A DNA stretch of 13,294 nt. Source: Chloroflexota bacterium. GTDB taxonomy: Archaea; Iainarchaeota; Iainarchaeia; Iainarchaeales; GCA-2688035. The notes under the pieces were generated by a model. It made no database searches, was not told the DNA's origin, and worked only from the letters and a program-made list of their open reading frames with translations. Positions 1-6,264 of the stretch are shown piece after piece. The position numbers were made by a program, and so were the translations under genes. The stretch's first letter is position 1. Every line of letters begins with the position of its first letter. The stretch is from NCBI GenBank assembly GCA_030634785.1, contig DAOWAC010000010.1:1-13294 (forward strand), read 5' to 3'.

Positions 1-411
1 AAATTTCAAAAATTTCTTAAAGAATTTAAGAAAGAAAAAGATTCGCTTGTTGAAGGATTTGATGAAAAAGCAGAACGCTTTTCCGAAATTGAACTTTACT
101 TTTATGCAATAAGAGCAAAGTATGAAAGCATCAAAAGCTATGTAATAAATGAAATAAGTGAAATGCGGCCGCATAAAACAATTATACTTTTGCAGATTTT
201 GCCAAGGGGCAGATTAAGATTTAGTGCAAGAAGACAGGATTGTAAAGTAAAAGTAAACGATTTGCTTGTGGAAGCAGTTAAGGGAATTCCAGACAGTAAT
301 GCAGGCGGTCATGCTCCTGCCGCAGCAGGAAGCATTCCAAGACAGTATGCAAAAAAATTCAAAAACAATGTTATTGCAATTCTTGAAAAAAAATACAAAA
401 CAACTGCTTAA
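1..411 (+). CDS. DHH/DHHA1-family phosphoesterase, C-terminal part (5' truncated by the window)
   Basis: The frame is open from the first base to a TAA at 409-411, giving 136 residues of a protein whose N-terminus lies outside the window. The recognisable part is near the end: a GGHAPAAAGSIP stretch matches the GGH-x-x-A-A-G motif of the DHHA1 domain, the substrate-binding domain that follows the catalytic DHH domain in RecJ-like nucleases, nanoRNases and related phosphoesterases. The first 55 or so residues are a charged, probably helical segment rich in Lys and Glu. The catalytic DHH motifs would lie upstream and cannot be seen, so whether the enzyme is a RecJ/GAN-like exonuclease or a small-oligonucleotide phosphatase is open. 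The gene converges on its neighbour with only 5 nt between the two stop codons. Confidence 0.75.
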   Translation, partial: KFQKFLKEFKKEKDSLVEGFDEKAERFSEIELYFYAIRAKYESIKSYVINEISEMRPHKTIILLQILPRGRLRFSARRQDCKVKVNDLLVEAVKGIPDSNAGGHAPAAAGSIPRQYAKKFKNNVIAILEKKYKTTA

Positions 412-416
412 TTAAT

Positions 417-833
417 TCAGCGAAGTCCTGCTTTTCTTCTCTCAAAGTAATCTGCACATTTGTCACTGCAAAAGGTAAACATTTTATTGTTTACTTCTTT
501 TTCAACTGTTTTTTCAGGATCTATTTGCTTTCCACAAGTGCTGCAAATTCCTTCTTCTGAATTTTCATAACCTTCCATAAAACCAGCTTCTGCAGGAGTA
601 ATTTCATCCTCTGCAAGCTGTTCTGCAGCATCTTCTTTGTTGTAAACATCTTCAGTATCCTTTTCAGCAATATCATCTTCCTGCTGTTTTTCAACTACCT
701 TTTCTTCCTCTGAAACATTACTGTTATCTACGCCTTCATTTCCGTCTGTTTGCCCGTCGTCCACTTCCTCGTCTTCAAGGTCATCTTCAATTTCTTCATC
801 TTCTTCCTTTTTATCCTTTTCTTCGTCAGCCAT
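417..833 (-). CDS. Acidic protein with C-terminal TRASH/YHS-like zinc knuckle
   Basis: The product is 138 residues. Residues 2-85 are extremely acidic (long runs of Glu and Asp, few hydrophobics) and probably disordered. The C-terminal 45 residues hold Cys97-x2-Cys100-Gly and, after a Lys-Met-Phe-Thr-Phe stretch, Cys122-x3-Cys126, then an aromatic-rich ADYFE segment. This is the layout of TRASH/YHS metal-binding knuckles, which bind zinc or other metals and occur in metal sensors, metal-handling proteins and ribosome-associated factors. The ATG at 833 is chosen because a perfect GGAGGT Shine-Dalgarno ends 7 nt upstream; a TTG further up would overlap that site. There is no DNA-binding or transport domain, so the role is unknown. 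The acidic tail could bind a basic partner or metal ions, but that is inference. Confidence 0.8.
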   Translation of the reverse strand: MADEEKDKKEEDEEIEDDLEDEEVDDGQTDGNEGVDNSNVSEEEKVVEKQQEDDIAEKDTEDVYNKEDAAEQLAEDEITPAEAGFMEGYENSEEGICSTCGKQIDPEKTVEKEVNNKMFTFCSDKCADYFERRKAGLR

Positions 834-840
834 AATAATT

Positions 841-846
841 ACCTCC
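841..846 (-). promoter_or_regulatory. Shine-Dalgarno site of the acidic TRASH-like protein gene
   Basis: On the minus strand this reads GGAGGT, fully complementary to the archaeal 16S rRNA 3' end, 7 nt before the ATG at 833. It decides the start codon. It is also the strongest Shine-Dalgarno seen in the window, where several other genes look leaderless. Confidence 0.75.
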
Positions 847-883
847 AATAAATAAACAGTTCACTAATTTATTAACTTTTTTG

Positions 884-890
884 TATAAAA
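884..890 (-). promoter_or_regulatory. Probable TATA box of the acidic TRASH-like protein gene
   Basis: The minus strand reads TTTTATAC here. A start site about 26 nt downstream would fall near 861 and give a leader of roughly 28 nt containing the GGAGGT site. The divergent nitroreductase gene begins at 900, so its own TATA element would have to be the weaker TTTATTA near 867-873, about 30 nt before its ATG. Prediction from spacing only. Confidence 0.45.
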
Positions 891-899
891 GAATATACT

Positions 900-1475
900 A
901 TGGGTAGTTATTTGAATATTCTGAAAAAGCGCACTATCAGAAGATTTCAGCCAAGACCTGTTTCCTTTTCCCTGCTTAAAAAATGTGTTAATGCTGCAAG
1001 ATTAAGCCCTACCGCAAGAAATGAGCAGCCATTGGAGTTTGTTGCAGTAAATGACACAACGCAGGTTACAATGCTCAATGAAGCAGTGCATTTTGGCGGA
1101 GTAGTAAAAGAAAAAGGCCGTGTGAAAGGAGAGGAACCAAAGGCATTTATTATTATAATTGCTGACAAAGAACGGGCTGATGCAAAGTATATTGGAATGG
1201 ATGTTGGAATTGCAGCAGAAACCATTGTGTTGACTGCCTTTGAGTCAGGAATTGCATCCTGTGTAATGGGAACAATTGAACGGGAGCGCATTAAAGGCGT
1301 TCTTGAAATTCCAAACAGTTTTGAGGTACCGCTTGTTATTGCGTTGGGTTATCCACTGGAAAAGTCAGTTGCAGAAGATGAAACAAAGGGCATTCCCTAT
1401 GGTGTTGACGAAAAAGGAATAATGCACATTCCAAAAAGGCCTTTGGAAAAAGTGCTGCATAGGAACAGGTTTTAA
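900..1475 (+). CDS. Nitroreductase-family FMN-dependent oxidoreductase
   Basis: The 191-residue product has the nitroreductase fold signature. The N-terminal KKRTIRRFQPRPV (residues 9-21) matches the R-x-S/T-x-R-x-F motif that binds the FMN phosphate. A SPTARNEQP segment (36-44) corresponds to the flavin-contacting S-P-S-x-x-N-x-Q-P motif. The C-terminal half has the usual GIASCVMG and ALGYP segments, the latter ending the core domain. Such enzymes are cytoplasmic homodimers using NAD(P)H to reduce nitro compounds, quinones or flavins; the true substrate cannot be read from sequence. Length is normal for the short form of the family. There is no Shine-Dalgarno, so the mRNA may be leaderless. 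The start fits the usual N-terminus of the family. Confidence 0.88.
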   Translation: MGSYLNILKKRTIRRFQPRPVSFSLLKKCVNAARLSPTARNEQPLEFVAVNDTTQVTMLNEAVHFGGVVKEKGRVKGEEPKAFIIIIADKERADAKYIGMDVGIAAETIVLTAFESGIASCVMGTIERERIKGVLEIPNSFEVPLVIALGYPLEKSVAEDETKGIPYGVDEKGIMHIPKRPLEKVLHRNRF

Positions 1476-1483
1476 AAGAAAGA

Positions 1484-1491
1484 ATTATAAA
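1484..1491 (+). promoter_or_regulatory. TATA box of the triple-HTH gene
   Basis: The sequence ATTATAAA, preceded by a purine-rich AAAGAAAG that would suit a BRE, is centred 26 nt before the ATG at 1514. That spacing puts the transcription start on or next to the ATG, so the transcript is probably leaderless. There is no Shine-Dalgarno upstream of the ATG. Confidence 0.6.
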
Positions 1492-1513
1492 GAAATGACA
1501 CCTAATAGTTCTT

Positions 1514-1996
1514 ATGCCTGGAAAACTATCAACTGCTGTTGCTAACCGCAGGAAACGGTTTATTAAAAAAGCCGTTGCAAAAGGGGTTGCCCAGAAAAAT
1601 ATAGCCACAAGACTTAAGATAACTCCTGGCAGAGTATCCCAACTTTCCAAAGGAATGAAAAAAGGAAAGAATGCAAGAACGGTTTTGGCAGACAACAGAA
1701 AAAGGTTTGTAGCAAAAGCCATTGGATATACAAAAGCAACCGAGGCCCAGATTGCTGAAAGGGCAGGAATAACCGCGAGGCATACCAGAAGAATTGTAAG
1801 AATGCAGGGCAGTAAGCAAAGAAAGTACAAACTCAAGACAGGGCCTAAAGGATTTGATACAAAAAGAAAGCTTTCTAAAGAAAACATTGATGAAATCAGG
1901 CAGATTGCAAAAGAACAAAAATTGAGCCAACACAAGCTGGCAAAAATGTTTGGAGTTACACAACCGCGCATACAGCAGATTCTTAAAAAAAATTAG
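1514..1996 (+). CDS. Basic protein of three tandem helix-turn-helix units
   Basis: The 160-residue, strongly basic product seems to be three HTH units and little else. Unit 1 (about 11-47) contains the recognition-helix-like ITPGRVSQL. Unit 2 (about 60-96) contains AQIAERAGITARHTRRIV. Unit 3 (about 122-158) contains HKLAKMFGVTQPRIQQIL. Units 1 and 2 both open with an N-R-(R)-K-R-F-(I/V)-x-K-A stretch, which suggests internal duplication. The HTHs resemble those of transposases, resolvases and sigma-like regulators, but no catalytic or ligand domain is present. It is most likely a DNA-binding protein, perhaps a regulator or an architectural factor. It has its own leaderless promoter and converges on the por operon. 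No named family was recognised. Confidence 0.75.
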   Translation: MPGKLSTAVANRRKRFIKKAVAKGVAQKNIATRLKITPGRVSQLSKGMKKGKNARTVLADNRKRFVAKAIGYTKATEAQIAERAGITARHTRRIVRMQGSKQRKYKLKTGPKGFDTKRKLSKENIDEIRQIAKEQKLSQHKLAKMFGVTQPRIQQILKKN

Positions 1997-2013
1997 AATA
2001 AAACACCAACAGC

Positions 2014-2020
2014 TTTTTTT
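2014..2020 (+). terminator. Poly-T terminator after the triple-HTH gene
   Basis: Seven consecutive T residues on the plus strand, 17 nt after the stop codon, fit the intrinsic oligo-T termination of archaeal RNA polymerase. No strong hairpin precedes them. The tract lies between two convergent genes. Confidence 0.5.
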
Positions 2021-2042
2021 CAATGTTGAACAAAATCAAAAA

Positions 2043-2957
2043 TCAGAACAGACAGTCAAAAGCCTTTTTGCCTTCTATTCCTACAAGGAAATCGTATCTT
2101 GTGTCAACATATTTCTGAATCTCTTTAACCTGTTCTGGCTTCAGGTGCTTAAAGCGACCCTGAACCTTGAGATAATCCAGCACAGGTATTGCCTTGTCCT
2201 TTTCAATTTTTTGAGTAAAAGTTAGTACACCGTCTTCTATTTCATACAGTGGAAAAACCCTTGAATTTACTGCAAGTTTTGCAATTTCGATTGTTGCCTC
2301 TGGTTTAGTATACCATCCAACAGGACAGACACTGAATGCATGAATATAAGAGGCATTAGGCGTTGCCAGTGCCTTTTTGACCTTTTTGTGCAAATCAAAA
2401 ACATTTACAGGACTTGCTGTTGCAACATACTTTATGCCATGAGATGCAACAATAAACGGCAATGGCTTTTTTGGTTCTTGTTTTCCAGCAACCTTTGAAC
2501 CGGCAGGACTTGTAGTAGTACTTGCATACAATGGAGTTCCACCACTTCTTTGAATTCCAGTGTTCATATAAGCTTCATTGTCAGTGCACACATAAGTAAA
2601 CTTGTGACCTCTTTCAAGTGCTCCGCTTAATGCACCAAAACCAATGTCAAAAGAAGCACCGTCTCCTCCAAAAACAAGCAAATTTGTCTCGTCTCTCTTG
2701 CCTTGCTTTTTTAATGCTGCATCAATTCCTGAAGCAATTGCTGAATTATTTTCAAAAGCTCCATGAATCCAAGGAATGCCCCAAGAAGTTTGAGGATAAG
2801 GTGTTGAAACAACTTCCATACAACCGGTTGACATTACTGCAATAGTGTTTGGTCCGGCTGCCTTTACAACATGTCTTATCATTAAGGCTTCACCACAACC
2901 AGCACAGGCTCTGTGACCTGAAACAAAATATTCTGCGTAAGGTAGTCCTTTAATCAT
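2043..2957 (-). CDS. porB: Pyruvate:ferredoxin oxidoreductase, beta subunit
   Basis: The beta subunit binds thiamine diphosphate (TPP) and one [4Fe-4S] cluster, and catalyses pyruvate decarboxylation with electron transfer to ferredoxin. Counting from the ATG at 2957 (304 residues), cluster ligands are Cys18 and Cys21 (in CAGCG), Cys46 and Cys211. The TPP/Mg signature is G98-D99-G100 followed by DNEAYMNTG at about 126-134. This matches the archaeal PorB layout and length. An in-frame TTG at 2969 would overlap porA by 8 nt and has a GAGAGTGG sequence upstream; the ATG, 4 nt after the porA stop, is preferred. It is the last gene of porGDAB. A related 2-oxoacid substrate cannot be fully excluded, but similarity is closest to pyruvate enzymes. 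Confidence 0.93.
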   Translation of the reverse strand: MIKGLPYAEYFVSGHRACAGCGEALMIRHVVKAAGPNTIAVMSTGCMEVVSTPYPQTSWGIPWIHGAFENNSAIASGIDAALKKQGKRDETNLLVFGGDGASFDIGFGALSGALERGHKFTYVCTDNEAYMNTGIQRSGGTPLYASTTTSPAGSKVAGKQEPKKPLPFIVASHGIKYVATASPVNVFDLHKKVKKALATPNASYIHAFSVCPVGWYTKPEATIEIAKLAVNSRVFPLYEIEDGVLTFTQKIEKDKAIPVLDYLKVQGRFKHLKPEQVKEIQKYVDTRYDFLVGIEGKKAFDCLF

Positions 2958-2961
2958 TCTT

Positions 2962-4107
2962 TCAGTCAAAAAGCCACTCTCCCTTCTGCTTTCCTTGCGC
3001 TAAATCTTTGAAAACCTTTTCAAAATGTTTTACAGTAATGTCCATTCCTCCAAGTCCTGCAATATAACTGTTTATTGTAATGTCATTGCAGTAAATTGCA
3101 CTTCTTATATCAGTAAACAATGGACCTTTCTGTCCTAAAGAAATATGCCTGTCAAGAACTGCTGCTGCTTTAAGTCCTTTGATTGCTTTTTGCAATTCTT
3201 TTTCAGGAAAAGGCCTAAGGCATCTTATCCTTATTAGCCCTACTTTTTTGCCTTCAGCTCTAAGTTTGTCAATTGCAACTTTTGCTGTTCCGCACAATGT
3301 TCCCATCCCAATTACGGCATATTCTGCATCCTTCATTTTGTAAAGGTCAAGCAATCCGTCACCATAAGAACGTCCAAAAGCTTTTGCAAACTTTGAATTG
3401 ACTGCTTTTACTACTTCAAGAGCATTAATCATTGCATCCTGCTGTTGTTTTTTAAAATGCATAAAAGAGTCAGGGAATCCAATTGGTCCAAAGCTCATTG
3501 GCTTTTTTACATCAAGCTTGTAAACTGGCTTGAATTTTGGCAAAAATTTGTCAACCTCTGCCTGTGAAGGAATATCAACAGGTTCAAACACATGTGAAAG
3601 AGTAAAGCCGTCAAAGTTTACCATTAAAGGTAACTGCACATTACTGGCTTCACTTATTAAAAATCCCTGAATTATAGCATCAAGTGCTTCTTGACTGCTT
3701 TCAACCCATAATTGAATCCAACCCTGGTCTCTTGCACTTACAGCATCACTATGGTCATTCCAAATGCTTATTGGAGCACTCAATGCACGGTTTGCCACAG
3801 CCATTACTCCAGGAAACCTCATCCCGCTTATTATTGGAAGAATTTCATACATTAAAAAAAGACCTTGACTTGCAGTTGCAGTAAAACATCTGCTTCCTGC
3901 TGCAACTACTCCAATCATTGCTGAAGCTGCTGAATGTTCTGATTCCACATCAATCATTGCACAGTCAAGCTCGCCGTTATTTATCATCGATGCAAGGTCT
4001 TCAACAACATGAGTTTGTGGAGTGATGGGATACATAGGGATAACATCAGGTCTGCAGAGCTTTGCACCAAGTGCAATTGCCTGAGATGCTTCAATAACTT
4101 TCTTCAT
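2962..4107 (-). CDS. porA: Pyruvate:ferredoxin oxidoreductase, alpha subunit
   Basis: This 381-residue protein carries the pyrimidine-binding half of the TPP site and the domain II fold of the enzyme. The YPITPQ motif at 26-31 is diagnostic, and the VESEHSA segment (54-60) supplies the conserved Glu (Glu57) that contacts the aminopyrimidine ring. The GDGLLDLYK and YAVIGMGTLCGTAK segments in the C-terminal third match the transketolase C-terminal-like domain of archaeal PorA. Its ATG overlaps the porD stop codon in an ATGA, indicating translational coupling. With PorB it forms the catalytic core making acetyl-CoA in the cytoplasm. Confidence 0.94.
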   Translation of the reverse strand: MKKVIEASQAIALGAKLCRPDVIPMYPITPQTHVVEDLASMINNGELDCAMIDVESEHSAASAMIGVVAAGSRCFTATASQGLFLMYEILPIISGMRFPGVMAVANRALSAPISIWNDHSDAVSARDQGWIQLWVESSQEALDAIIQGFLISEASNVQLPLMVNFDGFTLSHVFEPVDIPSQAEVDKFLPKFKPVYKLDVKKPMSFGPIGFPDSFMHFKKQQQDAMINALEVVKAVNSKFAKAFGRSYGDGLLDLYKMKDAEYAVIGMGTLCGTAKVAIDKLRAEGKKVGLIRIRCLRPFPEKELQKAIKGLKAAAVLDRHISLGQKGPLFTDIRSAIYCNDITINSYIAGLGGMDITVKHFEKVFKDLAQGKQKGEWLFD

Positions 4108-4412
4108 TTCTTTTCAACCTCTTTTTCTATTGCTTTTACAGGGCATTGATGCATGCAAATAAGGCAGCCCTTGCAGTAGTCATAATTAATGCTTACCTTG
4201 CCTGTTTTTTTGTCAATTCTTATGGCTGAATCAGGACAATATTGCCAGCATAAATAACACTTAATGCATTTTTTCTGGTCTATAACAGGCCTGAAAGTTC
4301 TCCAGTCACCAGTCTTGTTTTTTACGCTGCTCCCTGGCTCTGTAACAACCGCTCCTGGAGTAAATTTTTCTTTCTTTTTTACAATCTTTTTTGCCATAAT
4401 CTTTTTCACCAT
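4104..4412 (-). CDS. porD: Pyruvate:ferredoxin oxidoreductase, delta subunit (2x[4Fe-4S] ferredoxin)
   Basis: The small subunit carries electrons from the catalytic core to external ferredoxin. Two typical clusters of cysteines are visible: C-I-K-C-Y-L-C-W-Q-Y-C-P and C-K-G-C-L-I-C-M-H-Q-C-P, each C-x2-C-x2-C-x3-C-P, for two [4Fe-4S] centres. The N-terminal 25 residues are very Lys-rich, followed by a GAVVTEPGSS segment and a GDWRTFRPVID lead-in that is standard for PorD. The ATG at 4412 starts 4 nt after the porG stop; another in-frame ATG at 4397 is a possible start. From 4412 the product is 102 residues, normal for the family. Confidence 0.92.
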   Translation of the reverse strand: MVKKIMAKKIVKKKEKFTPGAVVTEPGSSVKNKTGDWRTFRPVIDQKKCIKCYLCWQYCPDSAIRIDKKTGKVSINYDYCKGCLICMHQCPVKAIEKEVEKK

Positions 4413-4416
4413 AAAA

Positions 4417-4974
4417 TTATTTGCATCCTTCGGCAACAGCTTTTGCTGCCTTTTTGTTTAATTCTGCAACTGCAGCTTTTCCTTTTGCAATAAATAATTC
4501 ATCAATTGCCTTGTTTAATGCATCCAAAGAAACTTCATTGCTTAGAGCACAAAAAGCTCCAAGGGAAGCAATGTTTACAAACGGCTTGCCAATTACGTCC
4601 AATGCAATCTTAGTAATGTTTATTGCATGAACGTTTACATTGCCAAGCTTTTTTTTCAATTCTTTAGAGCTTTTGTCACTGTTTACAATTACAAGCCCGT
4701 TTTTTTGCAGACCTTTTGTTACGTCAACAGAGTCGAAAAGAGAACTGTCAAGAACAATTACATAATCAGGATCGTAAACATGCTGCCTTAGGTTTACCTG
4801 CTTTTCATCAATTCGAACATAGCTTTCAACAGGAGCTCCTGTTCTTTCAACCCCAAAGTTTGGAAAAGCCTGGCTATATTTTCCGTCGTGAAATGCGGCA
4901 ATTGCAAGAACCTGAGTGCTTGTTACAGCCCCCTGTCCGCCTCTTCCATGCAATCTAATCTCTTTTAATGTCAT
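4417..4974 (-). CDS. porG: Pyruvate:ferredoxin oxidoreductase, gamma subunit
   Basis: The 185-residue product begins with the family signature RLHGRGGQGAVTS and continues with FPNFGVERTGAPVESYVRI, both hallmarks of the gamma domain. It has no metal ligands of its own and helps assemble and bind CoA in the complex. It is the first gene of porG-porD-porA-porB, with 4-nt gaps or overlaps between members, so one mRNA is expected. No Shine-Dalgarno precedes the ATG. The promoter lies in the 73-nt divergent spacer shared with the acylphosphatase gene. Confidence 0.94.
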   Translation of the reverse strand: MTLKEIRLHGRGGQGAVTSTQVLAIAAFHDGKYSQAFPNFGVERTGAPVESYVRIDEKQVNLRQHVYDPDYVIVLDSSLFDSVDVTKGLQKNGLVIVNSDKSSKELKKKLGNVNVHAINITKIALDVIGKPFVNIASLGAFCALSNEVSLDALNKAIDELFIAKGKAAVAELNKKAAKAVAEGCK

Positions 4975-5012
4975 AAAAAATGCACTTGCTTCAAATAACT
5001 GCTTAAAGAAAG

Positions 5013-5020
5013 AATATAAA
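5013..5020. promoter_or_regulatory. AT-rich TATA region shared by porG and the acylphosphatase gene
   Basis: AATATAAA on the plus strand reads TTTATATT on the minus strand. Its centre is 32 nt before the acylphosphatase ATG at 5048 and 42 nt before the porG ATG at 4974. It could serve either direction; porG may instead use the weaker GTTATTT near 4994-5000. The plus-strand context TTAAAGAAAGAATATAAA closely resembles the sequence before the triple-HTH gene. Confidence 0.45.
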
Positions 5021-5047
5021 CTTTGTATTAATAAGTTTAATGGTTAA

Positions 5048-5320
5048 ATGGTAGAAATAAATGCTTTGGTTTTAGGAAGAGTTCATGGCATTGGATTCAG
5101 ATACTTTACAGTACAAAAGGCAAAAAAGCTTGGATTGAAAGGATTTGTAAAAAATGTTCCGGGTGGAAAAGTTGAAGTTGTAGCACAGGGAAGCAAGGAA
5201 AAACTTGAATTGCTTGTAAAGATTCTGGAAGAAGGACCTTGCCTTGGACATGTTGAAGAAGTAAAAGTTGAATGGCAAAAGGAAACAAAAAAGTTTGACG
5301 AATTTTCAATAGAATTCTAA
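5048..5320 (+). CDS. acyP: Acylphosphatase
   Basis: This 90-residue enzyme hydrolyses acyl phosphates such as acetyl phosphate, carbamoyl phosphate or 1,3-bisphosphoglycerate. The signature GRVHGIGFR (10-18) holds the catalytic Arg18, and GLKGFVKNVPGGKVEV contains the catalytic Asn36. Length and motif spacing are those of a complete single-domain enzyme. The ATG at 5048 is in frame; another ATG at 5040 is not. It lies head to head with the por operon, which makes acetyl-CoA. A link through acyl-phosphate metabolism is possible, but acylphosphatases are too widely scattered for that to be strong. Confidence 0.92.
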   Translation: MVEINALVLGRVHGIGFRYFTVQKAKKLGLKGFVKNVPGGKVEVVAQGSKEKLELLVKILEEGPCLGHVEEVKVEWQKETKKFDEFSIEF

Positions 5321-5330
5321 TTTTCGCATC

Positions 5331-5338
5331 TTTTTTTT
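5331..5338 (+). terminator. Poly-T terminator after the acylphosphatase gene
   Basis: Eight consecutive T residues begin 10 nt after the stop codon, a typical archaeal oligo-T terminator. The tract overlaps the stop codon of the convergent membrane-protein gene. Confidence 0.55.
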
Positions 5339-5822
5339 AAACTGCTTTTAATTCAAGTGCAATCTGTTCAGAAAAAGCCTGACCGTTTATTACGGTGGAA
5401 ATTGTTAAAAAATATGTTCCGCTGTAAACAGGATTGCCTGAATTTGGACTAATTGCAAAAGGGCTCAAAGTTCTATTTTCTCCCTTTCCCAAAGTTATAA
5501 TTTTCCTTGTTACAGGAAAAATTGAAATTGCATCACTTGCTTCGGTTTCAACAGAAACAACAACATTTTCTGCAGTTGCACCCGTGATATTGTTAACCGA
5601 AACGGTCAGAAAGCTAGTCATATTATTTTTCAAATCCAAAGGGTTTGGTTCAAGAACTACAGTAATTGCCTTTGGTTCCAAAGCAGGCAAAATCAGCAAA
5701 AACGTTATTGTAATAACAAAAATTACTGCAAAAATTCCAAGAATAGGATACTTGACTTTAGTCCAGTCAAACTTAAAATTAAACTTAAGATTTGACTTGT
5801 GCTTTCTATCATACATGCTCAT
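5337..5822 (-). CDS. Membrane-anchored protein with extracytoplasmic beta domain
   Basis: The 161-residue protein has a Lys-rich N-terminal cytoplasmic stretch, one strongly hydrophobic segment at about 26-48 (YPILGIFAVIFVITITFLL...), and a C-terminal part of about 110 residues outside the membrane. That part is made of alternating hydrophobic and polar residues, with ITVVLEPNPLDL, FLTVSVNNITG and YFLTISTVING, resembling Ig-like or CARDB-like beta sandwiches of archaeal surface proteins. There are three N-glycosylation sequons (Asn67, Asn78, Asn116), consistent with exposure outside the cell. The start could be either of two ATGs two codons apart (5822 or 5816). No enzymatic motif is seen; function is unknown. 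Confidence 0.75.
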   Translation of the reverse strand: MSMYDRKHKSNLKFNFKFDWTKVKYPILGIFAVIFVITITFLLILPALEPKAITVVLEPNPLDLKNNMTSFLTVSVNNITGATAENVVVSVETEASDAISIFPVTRKIITLGKGENRTLSPFAISPNSGNPVYSGTYFLTISTVINGQAFSEQIALELKAV

Positions 5823-5870
5823 AATTAACCAGATAATAATAGCCTTTTTTGGTTAATAAAACTTGCTTTT

Positions 5871-6179
5871 TTAGGGAAGAGTAAACAGCTTATCGTCATT
5901 CTTTCCGTCCAAAAAGCCCGCTCTTACACCTGCATCAAGCCATGCATGAGCATAAGAATACGCAGCCAGTGCCAGAGCAGTTTCTCCTTTTTCTTCAAAA
6001 TGCCTTCCGTCACTCAAATAATTTTCAGCCATTGAAAGAAAATCGTTTGCTCTTACAAAATCTCTTGTTCCCTTAAATGCTTTTACAGAAACCTTAAGCA
6101 AAGCAGCCTCAGTAAGCGCCCTATATCTTGCAGTTTTTTCCTTTAAAGATTCAGCCTTTGCAACATTTTTTTCAGCCAT
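5871..6179 (-). CDS. DUF357 family protein
   Basis: The 102-residue helical protein ends with the diagnostic DUF357 stretch: ENYLSDGRHFEEKGETALALAAYSYAHAWLDAGVR (quoted in part as YLSDGRHF, GETALALAAYSYA and WLDAGVRAGFL). This archaeal family forms a small helical bundle of unknown function. Before the hairpin element was inserted, the gene evidently overlapped the end of dphB by 8 nt (ATGGCTGA). A GGTGAT Shine-Dalgarno lies 4 nt before the ATG and is part of the 23-bp repeat. The former overlap with dphB suggests co-translation and perhaps a shared role, but no function in diphthamide synthesis is established. Confidence 0.87.
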   Translation of the reverse strand: MAEKNVAKAESLKEKTARYRALTEAALLKVSVKAFKGTRDFVRANDFLSMAENYLSDGRHFEEKGETALALAAYSYAHAWLDAGVRAGFLDGKNDDKLFTLP

Positions 6180-6196
6180 TTAAATCACCCAAAGCC
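6174..6196. repeat. 23-bp direct repeat, copy 1 (DUF357 side)
   Basis: This is an exact match to 6265-6287. On the minus strand it contains the GGTGAT Shine-Dalgarno and ATGGCT start of the DUF357 gene. Read in the dphB frame it is also the dphB 3' end; the next bases complete a TGA, which reveals the ancestral dphB stop. Confidence 0.93.
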
Positions 6197-6264
6197 GTCA
6201 CGCCCGGCTGGTGCGAGTACGATTGCCTATTGGCAATCCTACATGCTCGCTTCACTCGCAAATT
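6197..6264. mobile_element. 68-bp GC-rich hairpin element (MITE-like or REP-like) between dphB and DUF357
   Basis: The 68 nt between the two repeats are about 54% G+C, far above the flanks. They fold well: GATTGCC-TATT-GGCAATC is a perfect 7-bp stem with a 4-nt loop (6221-6238). It extends through GTA/TAC past one C-C mismatch, and GCGAG/CTCGC outside. TGCGAGT and ACTCGCA form an alternative outer pair. No open reading frame of use and no clear terminal inverted repeats are present. The flanking exact 23-bp duplication marks it as an insertion. The family is not recognised. Confidence 0.65.

Noticed and set aside
1336..2023. Long open frames on the minus strand opposite the nitroreductase and triple-HTH genes
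   Set aside because: They encode Cys- and Phe-rich sequence with no family features, and they lie opposite genes with clear motifs and a good promoter; they are shadows.
2043..4974. Identity as a 2-oxoisovalerate, 2-oxoglutarate or indolepyruvate oxidoreductase instead of a pyruvate enzyme
   Set aside because: The separate gamma, delta, alpha and beta subunits and motifs such as YPITPQ and GIQRSGGTPLYASTTTSPAG fit pyruvate enzymes best, though substrate range cannot be fully settled by reading alone.
5434..5856. 140-codon plus-strand frame opposite the membrane-anchored protein gene
   Set aside because: The minus-strand gene has a clear topology with a transmembrane segment and sequons; the plus-strand frame shows no domain and no start signals.
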